From Morinoia aosen (lineage: Eukaryota; Arthropoda; Malacostraca; Amphipoda; Talitridae): 64,000 bases of DNA. The notes below the pieces were generated by a model, which had not been told where the DNA came from, did not search any database, and saw only the letters and a program-made list of their open reading frames with translations. Location: contig CM059570.1 of the NCBI GenBank assembly GCA_030386875.1, positions 35,579,422 through 35,643,421 of the forward strand, read 5' to 3'. Each line of letters opens with the position of its first letter. Position 1 is the first letter of the stretch. Shown here in pieces: positions 1 through 13,000 of the stretch. Both the position numbers and the translations under genes were made by a program.

Positions 1-285
1 TGCTCCATACAGCAAAACTGGCACGATCAAGCTTTCAAACAGGTCCCTTTTAACACTCATACTTAAATTCCTGCATTCAAAAACTTTTCTCATTGCACCA
101 AAAGTCTTGCAGCCTTCACTCACTCGATGTCTCACTTCTACTTCCATACATCATTCACAGCCCCGTCCGACCCGAGGTATCTAAAATGCTCTACCTCCTT
201 CAACACTTCACCCTTCATCCGCACATCCAATGTTCCAAACACCCCACCTCTTGAACATCTCATCACCTTGCTCCGCAAAGCAATC
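1..285 (-). pseudogene. Non-LTR retrotransposon reverse transcriptase fragment, frameshifted
   Basis: Read leftwards from about 284, the minus strand gives SKVMRCSRGG and then VRMKGEVLKEVEHFRYLGSD, followed by a stop. In another frame it resumes HRVSEGCKTFGAMRKVFECR, then NLSMSVKRDLFESLIVPVLL, then YGA. This is the C-terminal 'SKVM...GE.L.EV..FRYLGS...G..R.VF...LS...KR.L.E..IVP..LYG' block of RTE- or Jockey-like LINE reverse transcriptases, widespread in arthropods. There is at least one frameshift and one stop, so the copy is dead. It continues beyond the window edge. The clade is not certain without a search. Confidence 0.8.
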
Positions 286-821
286 TACAAATAAGTTCTG
301 GTGCTTCCACTGGTTCGATATACTCAATGCATGGAAATGCACAACTCGAATCTCTGTCATCTAACTCAATACACAAGCATTGCCACAACAATAACATTGA
401 TGGGTTCAGACTGATGCAGCGTGAAATACGATACAAATGATAAGCAGCAATGGAGTACTGTGGAAGCTGTGAGCACAAGAAAAAATTCAAAACAAATAAA
501 AAGTGAAAGGTGTTACATCAAAAATAAGTTACGAAAGGCTTTATGAATGACCAACTCGAAGTTGTGAAAAATTTATTTCGCATTAAATTTTAAATGAATA
601 TACATCAGTACTCTTCCTTACTCCTGACTAGTACCATCAAAAGAAAATGGTACAATTTCACAAATCTTAAAATGTTTTAAGCTTACCCACAGATTTTCTG
701 CTAAATGTGATGCATCAACTTCGCACTGAGCGTTGCTCAACATGGACTCGAAGCCACGCATAATTCCCAGCTCATCAGCTCACCAGTCTTTACCGCTATC
801 AATGAGACTGAAAGAGCTCAC
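1..821 (-). other. Itpr intron 8 (partial)
   Basis: This is non-coding sequence downstream of the exon 8 donor. It contains a broken LINE reverse transcriptase at 1-285. The rest is AT-rich sequence in which I recognise nothing. Confidence 0.85.
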
Positions 822-1036
822 CTTGCTCATGACAGGCTTGTCCTCATCCCTGTCAATGGGGATGGAGGTGGAGTGGACCCAGGTGGAGGTGCACAAGTGG
901 CGGAGGCGGACGTACGAGTTCTGCGGCACGAGGTTGTCTGCTTGCGTGAGCGTCGTGGGCTCCATCTCGAATATGGTGGCGATCTCGTTGCTCAGCGGCA
1001 CGGAGACCAACTGGAACACCTGGCCGCCGTTTGGGT
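822..1036 (-). CDS. Itpr: Itpr coding exon 8 (residues 338-409)
   Basis: This 215-bp exon has an acceptor ending CTCGACAG and the donor GTGAGC. It encodes [20 protein letters not shown], then [20 protein letters not shown], then [20 protein letters not shown] and [12 protein letters not shown]. This matches the IP3-binding core segment LVSVP...IxSIFELDxTT...[23 protein letters not shown]...KPVM. It ends on a codon boundary. The expected next residues (the family's PIKEDKEAFAxVPVSP region) are not in the remaining 821 bp, so exon 9 lies outside the window. Confidence 0.96.
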
Positions 1037-4000
1037 CTGTCGAGGTGATCACGCATTACCAGCGAACGTTTTTAATTCTCAAACACAATTCTACTAAAAA
1101 TCAACTAAGTTAACCCGTGGAGGACGTAACTTACTTCACGCACATGAGAAAGCCATGATTTATAAACTAATAAATAATTGAAACTGAAATATCGCAACTA
1201 GTTAAAAATGCACAAACACAGATGCAAAGGAAAACCATAATACCAACAACGTCTATAGTAAAACTAATTTAAAAAATCAGTCCATCAGATACACAAACTA
1301 GAAAAGAACTTTAAAGTAATACGTACGAATGTGCGACTAAGTGAAAAAACGATATTTAAAAATAGGCCAAAATTTAACAAATAAAACGATTCACAAAAAC
1401 TTCACCAACTCTCAACCAAATTTTGAAGAAATCTGCAGCAAACTTCAAAACAACTGTGTCGTAAACGGGAAATACGTACCGCTGCCACTCGCATACTATA
1501 TTCATGTGAAGCAATACACAGAAGGAACACCAAAAAGAGAACTTTCACTCCGACACACGTGAAGGCTTCGAGCGAACACGCTTCTGACGCGCATTCTGCT
1601 CTCGACACGACCAGCGCAAAATGAGTCTCTGGAGCCCGAATATCAACAGCGCAAACCACAGAGATCACAGCCAACTGTGAAACAACACTCAGGGTAAATG
1701 GTGCAGCAAAGGAATTCATCAAACCTACACAACATTGAAATACAGGGTGTTCCAAAAGAAAACGAAACCCAGTTAAATTAGATTATAGGTTAGTTGAAGC
1801 CTTCCTTACCACAATTAAGTTATTCCGAATAGAGAAATGATGGGGGTACCATTTAGTAAGGAATTGACGGAACACAATTTTATCTCACCATATTTTAAAA
1901 ACAACAAAAACAGTTACATATTTTCCTCCCATCTACATGAGACAAATTTATACTATTTCGTCCATTATGTCCGTCAAACTATTTACGATTCACATTGAAA
2001 TTTTCACCAAGTTTCCCTCCTGTTCGTACATGGTATGAAAATTTTAACAACGGTTGTGAAAATGTACTGGCACAAACAGCCAGAAAATGGATAAAGGAAG
2101 AAGCTAAATTCCAAACATTGGAAATGTTTTCATACAAACAAATTCAATAATAGAGTAAAGCTAGTCCGAGGATTTCAAATAATGCGAATGAAACATTTAG
2201 TTTTACCTTACATGCTCGTAATATTTTTCCACACATTTTTGAAACATTCCCTAATCGCTTATTTAACTTGTTCTATACATTTTTATTTTTTCAAATTAAC
2301 TTCATTAATAATCTTGATCGCAACTCACCTACACTGAATGAAAAAGTGTAACAAGCTTTACGTTTAAATGTCTCCCACAGCACAAAAAAATCGCCAGGCG
2401 AGTTAGGCCAATTAGCAGACCCCTAAACTGCATGGTATGGTCAGATGACGCCCGATTGTTGAAAATTTCATGCAGTTTTCCTGTGCTGTGATTGTTCGGT
2501 GAGCAGCTACGCCTGACAGAATCCCTACAGTCCACAACACAATGCTACGCAAAAAAAATTAAGTAATAAATGACGGTGGATTATCTGAACGGCAATAAAA
2601 TCGTAAAAGGCTGATATAAAAATGAATCAAACTCAATGAAAGTTTCTGCATGGATTGGTAAGGGTTTAGCAAATAAAACGGTGCTGGAAAAAATACATTC
2701 TCTTAAACAGTTGTTGAAATATACCAATTCAAAATTAGGTGTTTTTTCTAGGACTCTGTCCCCGTCAGGAAAGAAACGTGTATGTGCTGATACAACCGAC
2801 ATCACTCTTTTTTAAGGAAACTTATTGAATCGAAATTACGACTTAGGCACGCTGCAAAACATCACCTCTAGAAATAAAAAGCTGCTCACCATTTAATAAA
2901 TTCTCAAGCATCGAAATAATCGTTTTTCACCAAGTCTTAGGGGCAGATGTTTCAACCCTCACACGCTACGAAAAATCTTCGAAACTGTAAAGCCAGCTCT
3001 TCTGATGGGTTATACCGCCATTTCAAGAAGAGGAAAATCTTAGTCTGCAGCGCAAACATAGCAGACTATCAACAATAAACTTGAAAGGTATATTGAAAGG
3101 CGCAATAATACCACAGTGCACACGCAACTAATGGCGATGCCCTTTGGACCTTTCAATAAGGAAGGGTGACGAGTAAGAAGGCTTAGACTGCAACAGTGTG
3201 TCGTTCATCACCATCACAAGAAGCAAATTATCACCGTTATATTGGAAGTTTAACCATTTTTGCCACATTTTAAATTATTATAATATGATACCCGTGTATA
3301 TATGTTCTTTTCATGCTCATCCATTGGACTTTGCATCATTATATTGATGTATTTTTAAGAAGATTTACACCACAGGAACGTGTCTGTTCTACATAGAGAA
3401 CGAAACTTGCCTTTCTTCCACTATTACTAACGCTCACTATTTAGGGTAGTCAGGGGTTGAAATCTAACCCCTGTTCTACTTTCAAATGCAAATCTAAAGA
3501 ATAACCTCACTGAAATATTGAGCAAAAATGAATAAGAATATGAAATAGCGAATATTATTACAGATACAGGGGAGTACACATATCATAGAGGTATAAAACT
3601 TCGCGGAGTTAAAAAATTGTAATTACTTCCTGTTCATCCAAGTCACTGTAAAAATATGTAATACGTTTATCCACAAGATTTTCATTAAATTTGTATGAAA
3701 CCCCTCAGTAATACGGGCCCTTACTCTCGTAGTCGAAATGACTGCCGGCGACATCGATGATCATCGACATTGCATTCACACGAATACATCACCTACATTC
3801 AAATACGTGTTTACATCTGCCCGGTAGAATAAATAAAATAAAAGCTGATCAAGCTCGGGAGTAATTTTTGTTAAGGAGAAATTATATAGGAGGTTTACAA
3901 AAGAACACTTATCAAACATAGCAACTTGCTACAACAGCTGCTGCTGGCAAAGTTTATACAACTTACAGCCATAGCTTTGGTTTAAAGCAACGGAGTAATT

Positions 4001-7000
4001 TATTGATGATGCAAGAAACAAACCAACTTAAAAACTTGTAATCATTATTGACACTATTTTTACTCATGGATTTTAAATTACAGGGGAAAACATTTAAAAA
4101 CTTTAATAGAATTTAAAAGCAAACAATTCGGTGAAATACAAGGATTCTTCACAAAAAATAAAAGTTTCAAAAACTTAACAGAGAAGCACGCAAAATGAAA
4201 AAAAAAATTATGCAAACTGAATAATTAATTATAAATCTGATTAAGACTTCTTGCACAGGTCTTCACACGCTGATGACGATTCACATTTAATATGCACATA
4301 CCACCGAGGTGATAATGTCCCAAAAAAATACAACAAACTTGTTTTTAATACAATGTAACTGCTTTATTAGGTAAAAGTTTTAAAACAACCACAAAAAATG
4401 CGATAACGAGACACAAAATTGGCAAGTGAAATAGAGTTGCAGGAACGAAGACATTTGGGCACGAGGTCAGCTCTCTCTAAAGAGGAAGATTGTATGCGAG
4501 TTTAAGCTTCCTTAACCACAACAAAGGCGTTCCAAAGAGAGTAAGGAGGAAGACACAATTTAGACTAGAGTTAAGGGAATGCGGAATCTATGCACAAGGA
4601 GCATAAAAATAACTGAATTGAGAAAGAAGTTCATGAACGTAAAAGTTGAAGAAGAAACTAGCAAAGTGCTGAAAAACAGGACAGCAGTGAACCGGAAAAA
4701 GATGATCCTCGACTTAACAAAACAATTTCATTTGAATAAAAAGAAGGCCCACCTAACACTCAGCTCAGGACCTCAACCTTTTCCCCCTCCTTTTGTGAGT
4801 GCTAATTCTCACAGATACAATAGTTGTACCCCCCTGAAGGGCTCCAAAGAGGATGAAAAACAGAAATCAGAAATATAAGGCACCAAAATTACCACACTTG
4901 TTTCGCTGAAGCCTTCCGCAAGAATCTATCAAAATTCAAAGGGGCGAACTTGGATAACGATTTCCAGAGCATAAAAATTATCTAAGGTCAAGCGATGAGG
5001 TCAGAGACCAGCCGCAGCCAAGAGATGCGAGCGCCACTTATAGAAATTCGGCACATTCTCAAGCAACGCTGTCTCCAACATCGGTTGAAATCAACTGCTT
5101 GGGGAAAATCAAGCAAAATAATGGCTGGATTTTACTACATTTTGAAAGACAAAAACTAGTTAACTGCAGTAAAATTTTAGGCTAGGCTTGTTATTTTTCA
5201 ATGTTCGAGTTCTTCTAAGAAGCGTAGATTTGGCCTAAAAGTACAGCCGTATGAGCAAACTGACGACCCACATCACGCTGCGTTCACCAGAGCCTCAGTC
5301 CAGGCTGAGATGAGCAGCATGTCGTCAACCTATCTCGTCTGTGGCCGGTGATATGGAATGTAGTTCTAAGAGCCTCTACCAATAAATTATTTCACGATTT
5401 AGAATTTGTTAAAAATGGGGAAACGATATGGAATGTAGCGTGACGAGCCTCTACCTATAGCATATTTCAGAGTTTAGTATTTGTTAAAAATGGGGAAACG
5501 ATATGGAATGTAGCGTGACGAGCCTCTACCTATAGCATATTTCAGAGTTTAGTATTTGTTAAAAATGGGGAAACGATATGGAATGTAGCGTGACGAGCCT
5601 CTACCTATAGCATATTTCAGAGTTTAGTATTTGTTAAAAATGGGGAAACGATATGGAATGTAGCGTGACGAGCCTCTACCTATAGCATATTTCAGAGTTT
5701 AGTATTTGTTAAAAATGGGGAAACAATTTGACATGTAGTGCGACGAACCTTTATCAATAACTTATTTCATAATTTAGAATTTTAAAAATGGGAAAAATCT
5801 GAAAATGGATAAAGGAATTTAAACGGATAAATGCATTTTTTAAACGGATTTAGAATGCATTTAGATTCACAATCGGAACAGAAATGACCAAAATAGTGCC
5901 CACCTCTTAACGACATCAAATTGACTGCTGTATAACTATTGTATTTCTCTTTTGTAACATTTTTCTCTGTTTTTTCAAATGATTTTCCTAGAATATTCTT
6001 CTCGGGGATTGCTTTCAAATGTATCGAGAACGTCTTTTGAATCTATTTTCCAGAAACAAAAAGATTCATAATTTACCATGGATAAACAAATAGCACGAAA
6101 GTACCTCGATGCAACCTTACTTCAACGGACACAAGCATGTTATGGACCCCGAACTATCGTTCACTGGGAGAAGCATCAGGCTCCTCCATGATTCAATCAT
6201 TAGCGTAGAATTTCCTTTCCAATTTTTCGACCTTGCGAAACTGTTCCAGTTCATTGCTGAACTGGAACATTAGAGTATAAACTAAGTTAGTTTACGCCGC
6301 CTCAAACATAACAACTTTGATCCTAATAGATCGAATAAAGAAGGAGGCACTATATAGTTCGGAATTAAGGGAACGTTGAATCTATGCTAAAGAATGTACC
6401 CACACTCTACGCATACTAACAGGATTGAAAGAAGTTTATGAAACAATATATATGTTGACAAATAAAGTTGTAGGTGCTAAAAAAAAAAACAGTGAACCGA
6501 AAAAATATGGTTGCTTGCTATTACCGAAATGTTTCCTGTCAACCCATGAACAACCTGCAGAGCGGAAAAGGTAGATAAGAACAATAGATCCCCACGACAT
6601 TCTTTCGAAAGCTGAAGTTCACCTAAACGGCGATCACAGCGCACCACCAAGCTCGGCTAAAGACATCCCAGCACTTATTGCGTCGAGTTACAGTAGCTGT
6701 TTTCAGCTCCCGAAATAAGCTCGGAACCGTTCACCCAACGCAGCACTAACAACCCGAGCGCGTCAGGCATCGATCTCCGCTAATGAAAGAAGACCAAGAC
6801 AGCACTAGAAAGATCTTTCATGCCAACAGCCCAGGTATACGAAAAGAAAGCCCACCGCTTTACAAATCAATAAAAAACATGCCACAATAATCACTCATAT
6901 TTACATAGATATAATTGTAAAACTCTTTGCATCGCCTTTAGGAAATAAAATTCAGCAGATGACGCACTTGATATGACTAAGTGTAACCACAGTAGCTACA

Positions 7001-10000
7001 AACACGCAATTTCAATAGTTTTGAAAACTGTAGCGAGAGAGAGAGTAAATTCAAATACAAAACTTCATGTTAATTGCGCGCCCATTACAAAATTTGAATT
7101 GGACGTCTTGAAATTTCTAATGTATGAGAAGCATCAACAAGCAGAAATGGTAACAAGTATCAGCGAACACGTTTTGTTGAACACCATACGCTCATTCCTA
7201 ATAAATCGCCTACAAATTTACAGCTCTCAAATGTGGCATCTGAACCACATAAAAAATCCTAAATGAGTGGCACAAAAATCCTTCGCCACATATTTTCATG
7301 GTCAGAATCAAACGTTCAATCAGACAGCACTAGAAGAATTAAGCTACAAGCTACACGGTGAAAGAGCTATAAAACAAGTTTGACTCTCCGAAACGAGACC
7401 GGCAACTCTATAGAGTTAGGACTTATTAACGCGTACGAGTAGCAAATTGAGTTTTTCTTTCTACGGGTAGACACTGCAAAAAAAAATTGATAATACAATT
7501 ACAAGCCCATCGGCACGCGTGTCCACATATCCTGTTTAGTCCAGTCAGCACTCAACAGTAAATTGCGAAGAACTCGGTGGATCCCCGTGAGCCGCAATTC
7601 CTCGAACACTACCTCTTATTTGAGAGCAACTCGTGAAAAGCTCGAAACTTGTAGAGATAAACGGGTATGAAATAAAATTTGTACAAGCCTATCCTTCAAA
7701 TATTTATATACGTTTCCTCATTAGGCGAACCAGATTCTGTACAAAACATCCCCATAATGCAGTATGTACACATAAAACTTAGAAGCCATACCTGACACAT
7801 CCATAGATTAAATGAATGATTACAGGCAGAGTGGCCAGTATTGAAATCACTTGAATCGATGTTCAATTAGATTCAGGAAGCACTGTCCAGATCCCTGCCT
7901 CACAAATAGAACGTAAAAGATTGAGTAGATGCTATTCAAATCACGTGATAGGATGTACAATTCGATTCAGAAGGCAATGTTCAGATAACTGCCTCACAAA
8001 TACGAGGCAAGAGATTGAGATTTAGTGGATACTATTGAAATCACTTGATAGGATGTTCAACTCGATTTAGTAGGCACTTTACAGATCACTGCCTCATAAA
8101 TACAAGGCGAGAGATTGAGGGGGCACTATCGAGATCACCGGATTACACGTAGCTTTAAAGGTCGCGCAGGTCCCAATTTACGTTGAATTGCATTTAAAGA
8201 CGCGCACCAAGCCCCAATCGTAAGGTCATTCTGTACAAACCATTGGCAAGGTTCGAGGCGAAAACAGGCATCAGCAACAATGCACAGCGAAGGTACATGC
8301 TTCTGAGACTGATACCTTTCCTGGCTCTGTCTCCGTTTGTACTTGGGTGCGTCGTCGCCGCCTTCTTAGCAAGCATCTCTAAAACATGAGACATTGTCTT
8401 TAATGCCAGAAATCAAATGCTCTCACACAAGACCGCTCACTTGATCTTTAGCAAATCCATCCACACAATCTAGATGTTTCATCAGAATGACGAGTAGCCC
8501 TGAAACTAAAAAACTAAAACATCTCATTCAAGCGTGAAATACACCTTATGAAAACTTTCCTCCCACCTAAAATATGAAGCGTTTGACAATTTTTGGTGTA
8601 CATAAAAATTGAGTATTTTAACCAAAAAAAAATGCATCAAGATCGAGAACGGATGTCTCCAGTTTTCCAGTAAAATATTGACCCAATGACGAAACCCTAG
8701 TGACGACCAACAAACGAAACTGTCATGGTCGTACCTTAACTCAAATTACGAGATAGGGATGCTTAATAAGATGAGATATATTTGAAATGTTCAGTATAGA
8801 AAAAATAACCTTAACCTCCATATTCAAGGATTTTAAGCTCACTTTATACTAGAATAAAACAGCCTAGAATGGTTAATATTCTCAGCTCGTGTGAGTCGTA
8901 TCAAGTAACTAAAATGAAGTTCACATTCTTTAGTCGTCATGACTATGGAATATTTTCCAAAATTTGCCAGGCAAACCAATAAAAAATATAACACTAGGCA
9001 GCAAAAACAATCCTAATAAGGAAAAGCCGTAGATATATCATTCAAATGCAATCATTACCAAACGTGAAACTAAGAACATCAGAAGGGCGAGCGACTTGTT
9101 ATCCAACGAGCAACAACGAATAAACTAACACCAGGGTCGACAACAAAGTGTACTATTTAAAAGCACGTCCAGCACCAACAGGCAGAGACGCTACATGTAT
9201 CATCAAAACGCACCATTCGAAATGCGCACAGAGCAAGAGTTACAGAGATTGAATTTCACTTAAAAGAAAGACAACATTATACGTAGGAGCAAACATATCA
9301 GTAAAAACTATCACATTTCAATACGATCAACCGTTGAGTACAAGCTCCATAGACAGAGTGTGAAAGACCCGCAGCAAGGCGTGATCTGCCAGCCCTCAAA
9401 AAACTGTGGAGCAACGAACGACTTCTGAACAGCTGTCAAATAGTTTACTTTCAGTGAACGAGTTTATAGTTAACCAAACTTTAAATTTTCAAAACTACTT
9501 TCAGTTTGAAATCAAATAATTCTCAAGGACTAGATCGTCTAGAATCCCCTCAGTAATCGATTCATCTGAATATATTCCAACTCAGTAAAATTTTCATGAA
9601 GTAAAGTGATATCAGCGTCTCATGCATTCTGTTGAGATTGGAGGCTTTTGCATCAATGCGCTCATGTTAGCAGCCTTCCTTTGTTTTGGTGACAAACGCG
9701 CAAACATGATACATTTTTCATTACTTATCACTATAATTTCTCTTTGATTTTCATTTTTCGTTCGCAATAACTAGTGCATATATTACATCAGATGTGGCAT
9801 AGGAAAATTCATGGAGGAAAAACTAACGCAATCAGCATTTGAAAATCATCAGAATGCATGGGATTTCGAAACCGCCCATAATGAATCACAGGAGGAAAAC
9901 AACTACTGAAACCACGAAGAAGAAACCACTGGAAGCTGCGAGTTAAAGCGTGAGGCAGAGTTAGAAGGTTAAAACAAAAATAACAAAGTCGATAAGGATG

Positions 10001-13000
10001 AAACATCTAAAGTCTAAAAATTGAAAGTTTCATTTTATACTTGAATATTCCATCCTTCGGAACATGCTACATGTCATTCCACACCACCTAGAGACTCGTC
10101 TTATCAACAGCATTCAAGAGCACATTGTTTTGATTTATCAACTTCTCCATTTCACTAGCGAGACAAATCAGGAACTGTCACCTCACAAACGTTCAATAAA
10201 GTAGCCACCCATAACACCGAGCAAAACGTCCAGTAAAGAAGCGACCCATTACATCTCCGAGCACGTATAAGAAGAGAGAATACCTCTGAGTTTGTTGCGT
10301 GTGGGGTCCGGCGTCTCGTCCTCGTCCACCTCGGCAGCGAGGTACTGGCCAGTGGACAGGTGCTTGAAGCGGAACAGGGAGTCCCAGTGGCCTGCTCCTC
10401 CCCGGCACGGGTCGTGCTGCACTACCTGTACAGGCGGTAGGGTGGGGTGTGAGGCACACCTGATAAATGAACTGTGACGTGCACTGAAACACACCTTATG
10501 AATGAACTGTGACGTGCCCTGAGAGTCAACCTGACTCAACGCTGGTAGTTCTTGGAAAATAAACTACATATTTGATCGATACTGATTCAGGTTATTCGTG
10601 TTAAACACAAGCCGTTATTCTACAGAGTGCTGATGGCCTGTTAAAACAGGGTCGACCATAGTGAGTATTTGATGCCTAAAATTCCGCAACCCAATAATGA
10701 GCCAAAGAAGTTGGGTATTACTGCAACTTAATCGAGTATCACCAGATTCACGATACATGCCATGGTATACCAAAATGAAAAAGACGAACAGTTTCATCCA
10801 AACAAGTTCTAATCTAATCAAGGTCACAAAAATATATAACAAGAGACTGGTTGTTAAAAACTCAGCAGCATCTCGGTAAAATTCCGCTAATTGCTTATAC
10901 TGAACCATAATTTATTGGCATTTAACACATTGGCTGCGATGGGTTAAACTGAAGTTCAATATCAAACTCGAATTTAAAGTCAAAAGTTGTGAAAAAAATT
11001 ATAAACAGCAAACATTAACTGGGTAAAATAAATTCTTAAAGATTATTGAAAATTTTTCGGACGACCCATCGATGGGTCGTTTCGCAGCTGGAAAAACTTT
11101 AGCACGACCCACCGCAATGTTAAGCTCACCTCAACTTCCCAGAGCGCCTTGCTGCTGGTGGCGGCAGTGGCCGAGGACCTGCCGGTCGTCCTGAGGAAGA
11201 CGACGGGCTTCTTGCGGTAGTAGTCCATAGTGAGGAACTTCTCCTGCTCGGCGTGGAAGAGGCGCACCACATCGCCGCCCCGCAGCACGCCTTCGCTGTT
11301 CTCGCGGTGCTCCATGTTCAGGCACACCTTCCAGCATGTTGTCGAGTTCAACACGTTCACCTGTAAAATGAACGCAACAATTGAGGCTTGAAATAAAACA
11401 AAGTGAGATCATTTCAAATCACAGAAATAACAAACTACCGCGAACAGACTACTTTCACAGACAGAACAGACTCTAGGGTCGGTCTGTGGAAACAGACTCT
11501 AGCGACGGCTAAACCCAACCCGTAGCCTCAACGAAATGAACTTTGCCGATGATTTGACTCGTGCTGTGTCTGAGGCCTCACAAATAGTGCGTAAAACAAC
11601 TATGTATCCATTAGAACTGAAGTTCAACTATTTGATATATCAACAGTCCGAAGATAGAAGGTTTTTTACTACCAGTTTTTTGTTCATGTGTTTCAATTTC
11701 GTTCTAAATTTCGTTCTCAAGAAATCGGCTGCCGAGGCCGTTCATCTCCACTAGGTCGCACTTACCATTTATTCTCACTATTATTCCTCGTCCGCAAAGT
11801 TATCATACGTAATTTCATAATTACTTACTTCACTCCTACCACTGTCATGCGTTTACATTGCGTGACTCGTTTCGAAACAAAATCATTAACAGGTCAGTGA
11901 GGAGTTCCCTCGGTGCGAAGCGTAATCACGATAGATGATTGTAAGATTTTCTTACACAAGCGACATGAGTATTTTATGTCGTGAGTCGAAACACGCGTCT
12001 AAATTTTTGATTACATGACTCTTGGAAATAGAATTAAAGTTGTGCCACGCTCTTCGATGGGCACTGACGTGAGTCGAGTAGAGATAAAATTCTATAACGA
12101 GAATTGAACGTTCGGATACATTGTCGAACTTCGTAAAACCTTTTAATAATAGGATCATGTACCAACTGCAAATATAACCCCGGTACACAAATATTCTGTT
12201 CTGTTGAAGTCGTAAACATCACAGGCCATGCTACTGACTATTGATAATGATATGATGTATCCGTATCCTGACTAAACACATACTTTCGTCAATTCGTTTT
12301 TTCTTAATGTCACATTAAAATTTTTAGACGAAATTCGTCATTCTGAAAACTTGAGACTTAAATTATTTTCGTCTAATCAATAACGTATAATTTACACCCA
12401 TAAGAGTATAAAATTCAGAGAAATTAAACTGAACAATGATGGGTGAAGGAATAACTTAATCCCCTAATTGTAGATGAAATAATTCTCCTAAACTCCTTTA
12501 GATGTTTCTAAATTGGGTCAAACGTCGTCAAATGAACGCCTGTATCCCAAAAATCTCTGAAACCCCTTTTGCTCCCTCTTCCTCTCAAAAAGAGGGAAAA
12601 TTTATTGTCTAATTTACTTTATTGGAGTACTTTGGTATGGTAGCAAACGTTCCAATTTGAATAAAAAAAATAAATCCCCTGTAAAATTGAAATATGTAAG
12701 ACAATACGAGCACCGTAGCAATTACACCGCAAGTAATAAGTATTATAGTTCAAGAATCGGAAGTCAGCATACCCAAATTTACGCTGTGAACCTTAGAACC
12801 TTTTTTGTCTCAAGAATCCTATAAAAAGCGACAATTGTCAAAAAAAGACTTAAAGAGAACGAATGACACAAAGATCGATGAACGTAAGCGACAAAATACC
12901 GCTTTAAATATCTGAATGAACAGAAAATTATCGGAAAAATAGTGAAACGAATCAGAAGAGTTATGCATGCAGGTCACTATGCTGGAGGCATGGCCAATAC

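Larger units (their letters stand above)
1037..10283 (-). other. Itpr intron 7 (9.2 kb)
   Basis: The intron is AT-rich with no host coding exon recognised. It contains a mariner relic (about 1742-2560), S1 copies (1770-1880, 4497-4841, 6321-6525), a 75-bp tandem repeat (5349-5795) and a diverged triplicate (7838-8145). The segments 2600-4490, 6530-7830 and 8150-10280 show nothing I can identify apart from a short hairpin at 3449-3471. Confidence 0.85.

Noticed and set aside
263..490. 75-codon frame near the left edge
   Set aside because: It has no recognisable domain, overlaps the LINE fragment and is intronic.
1402..1755. 117-codon minus-strand frame in intron 7
   Set aside because: It is the longest non-repeat, non-transposase frame in intron 7, but it has no family motif or codon bias resembling the neighbouring GC-rich exons.
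3449..3471. Palindrome CAGGGGTT-GAAATCT-AACCCCTG as a mobile element
   Set aside because: It is a single short hairpin without flanking duplication; nothing more can be supported.
4579..4878. 99-codon frame inside an S1 copy
   Set aside because: It is not preserved in other S1 copies, which have different frames and stops at the same place.
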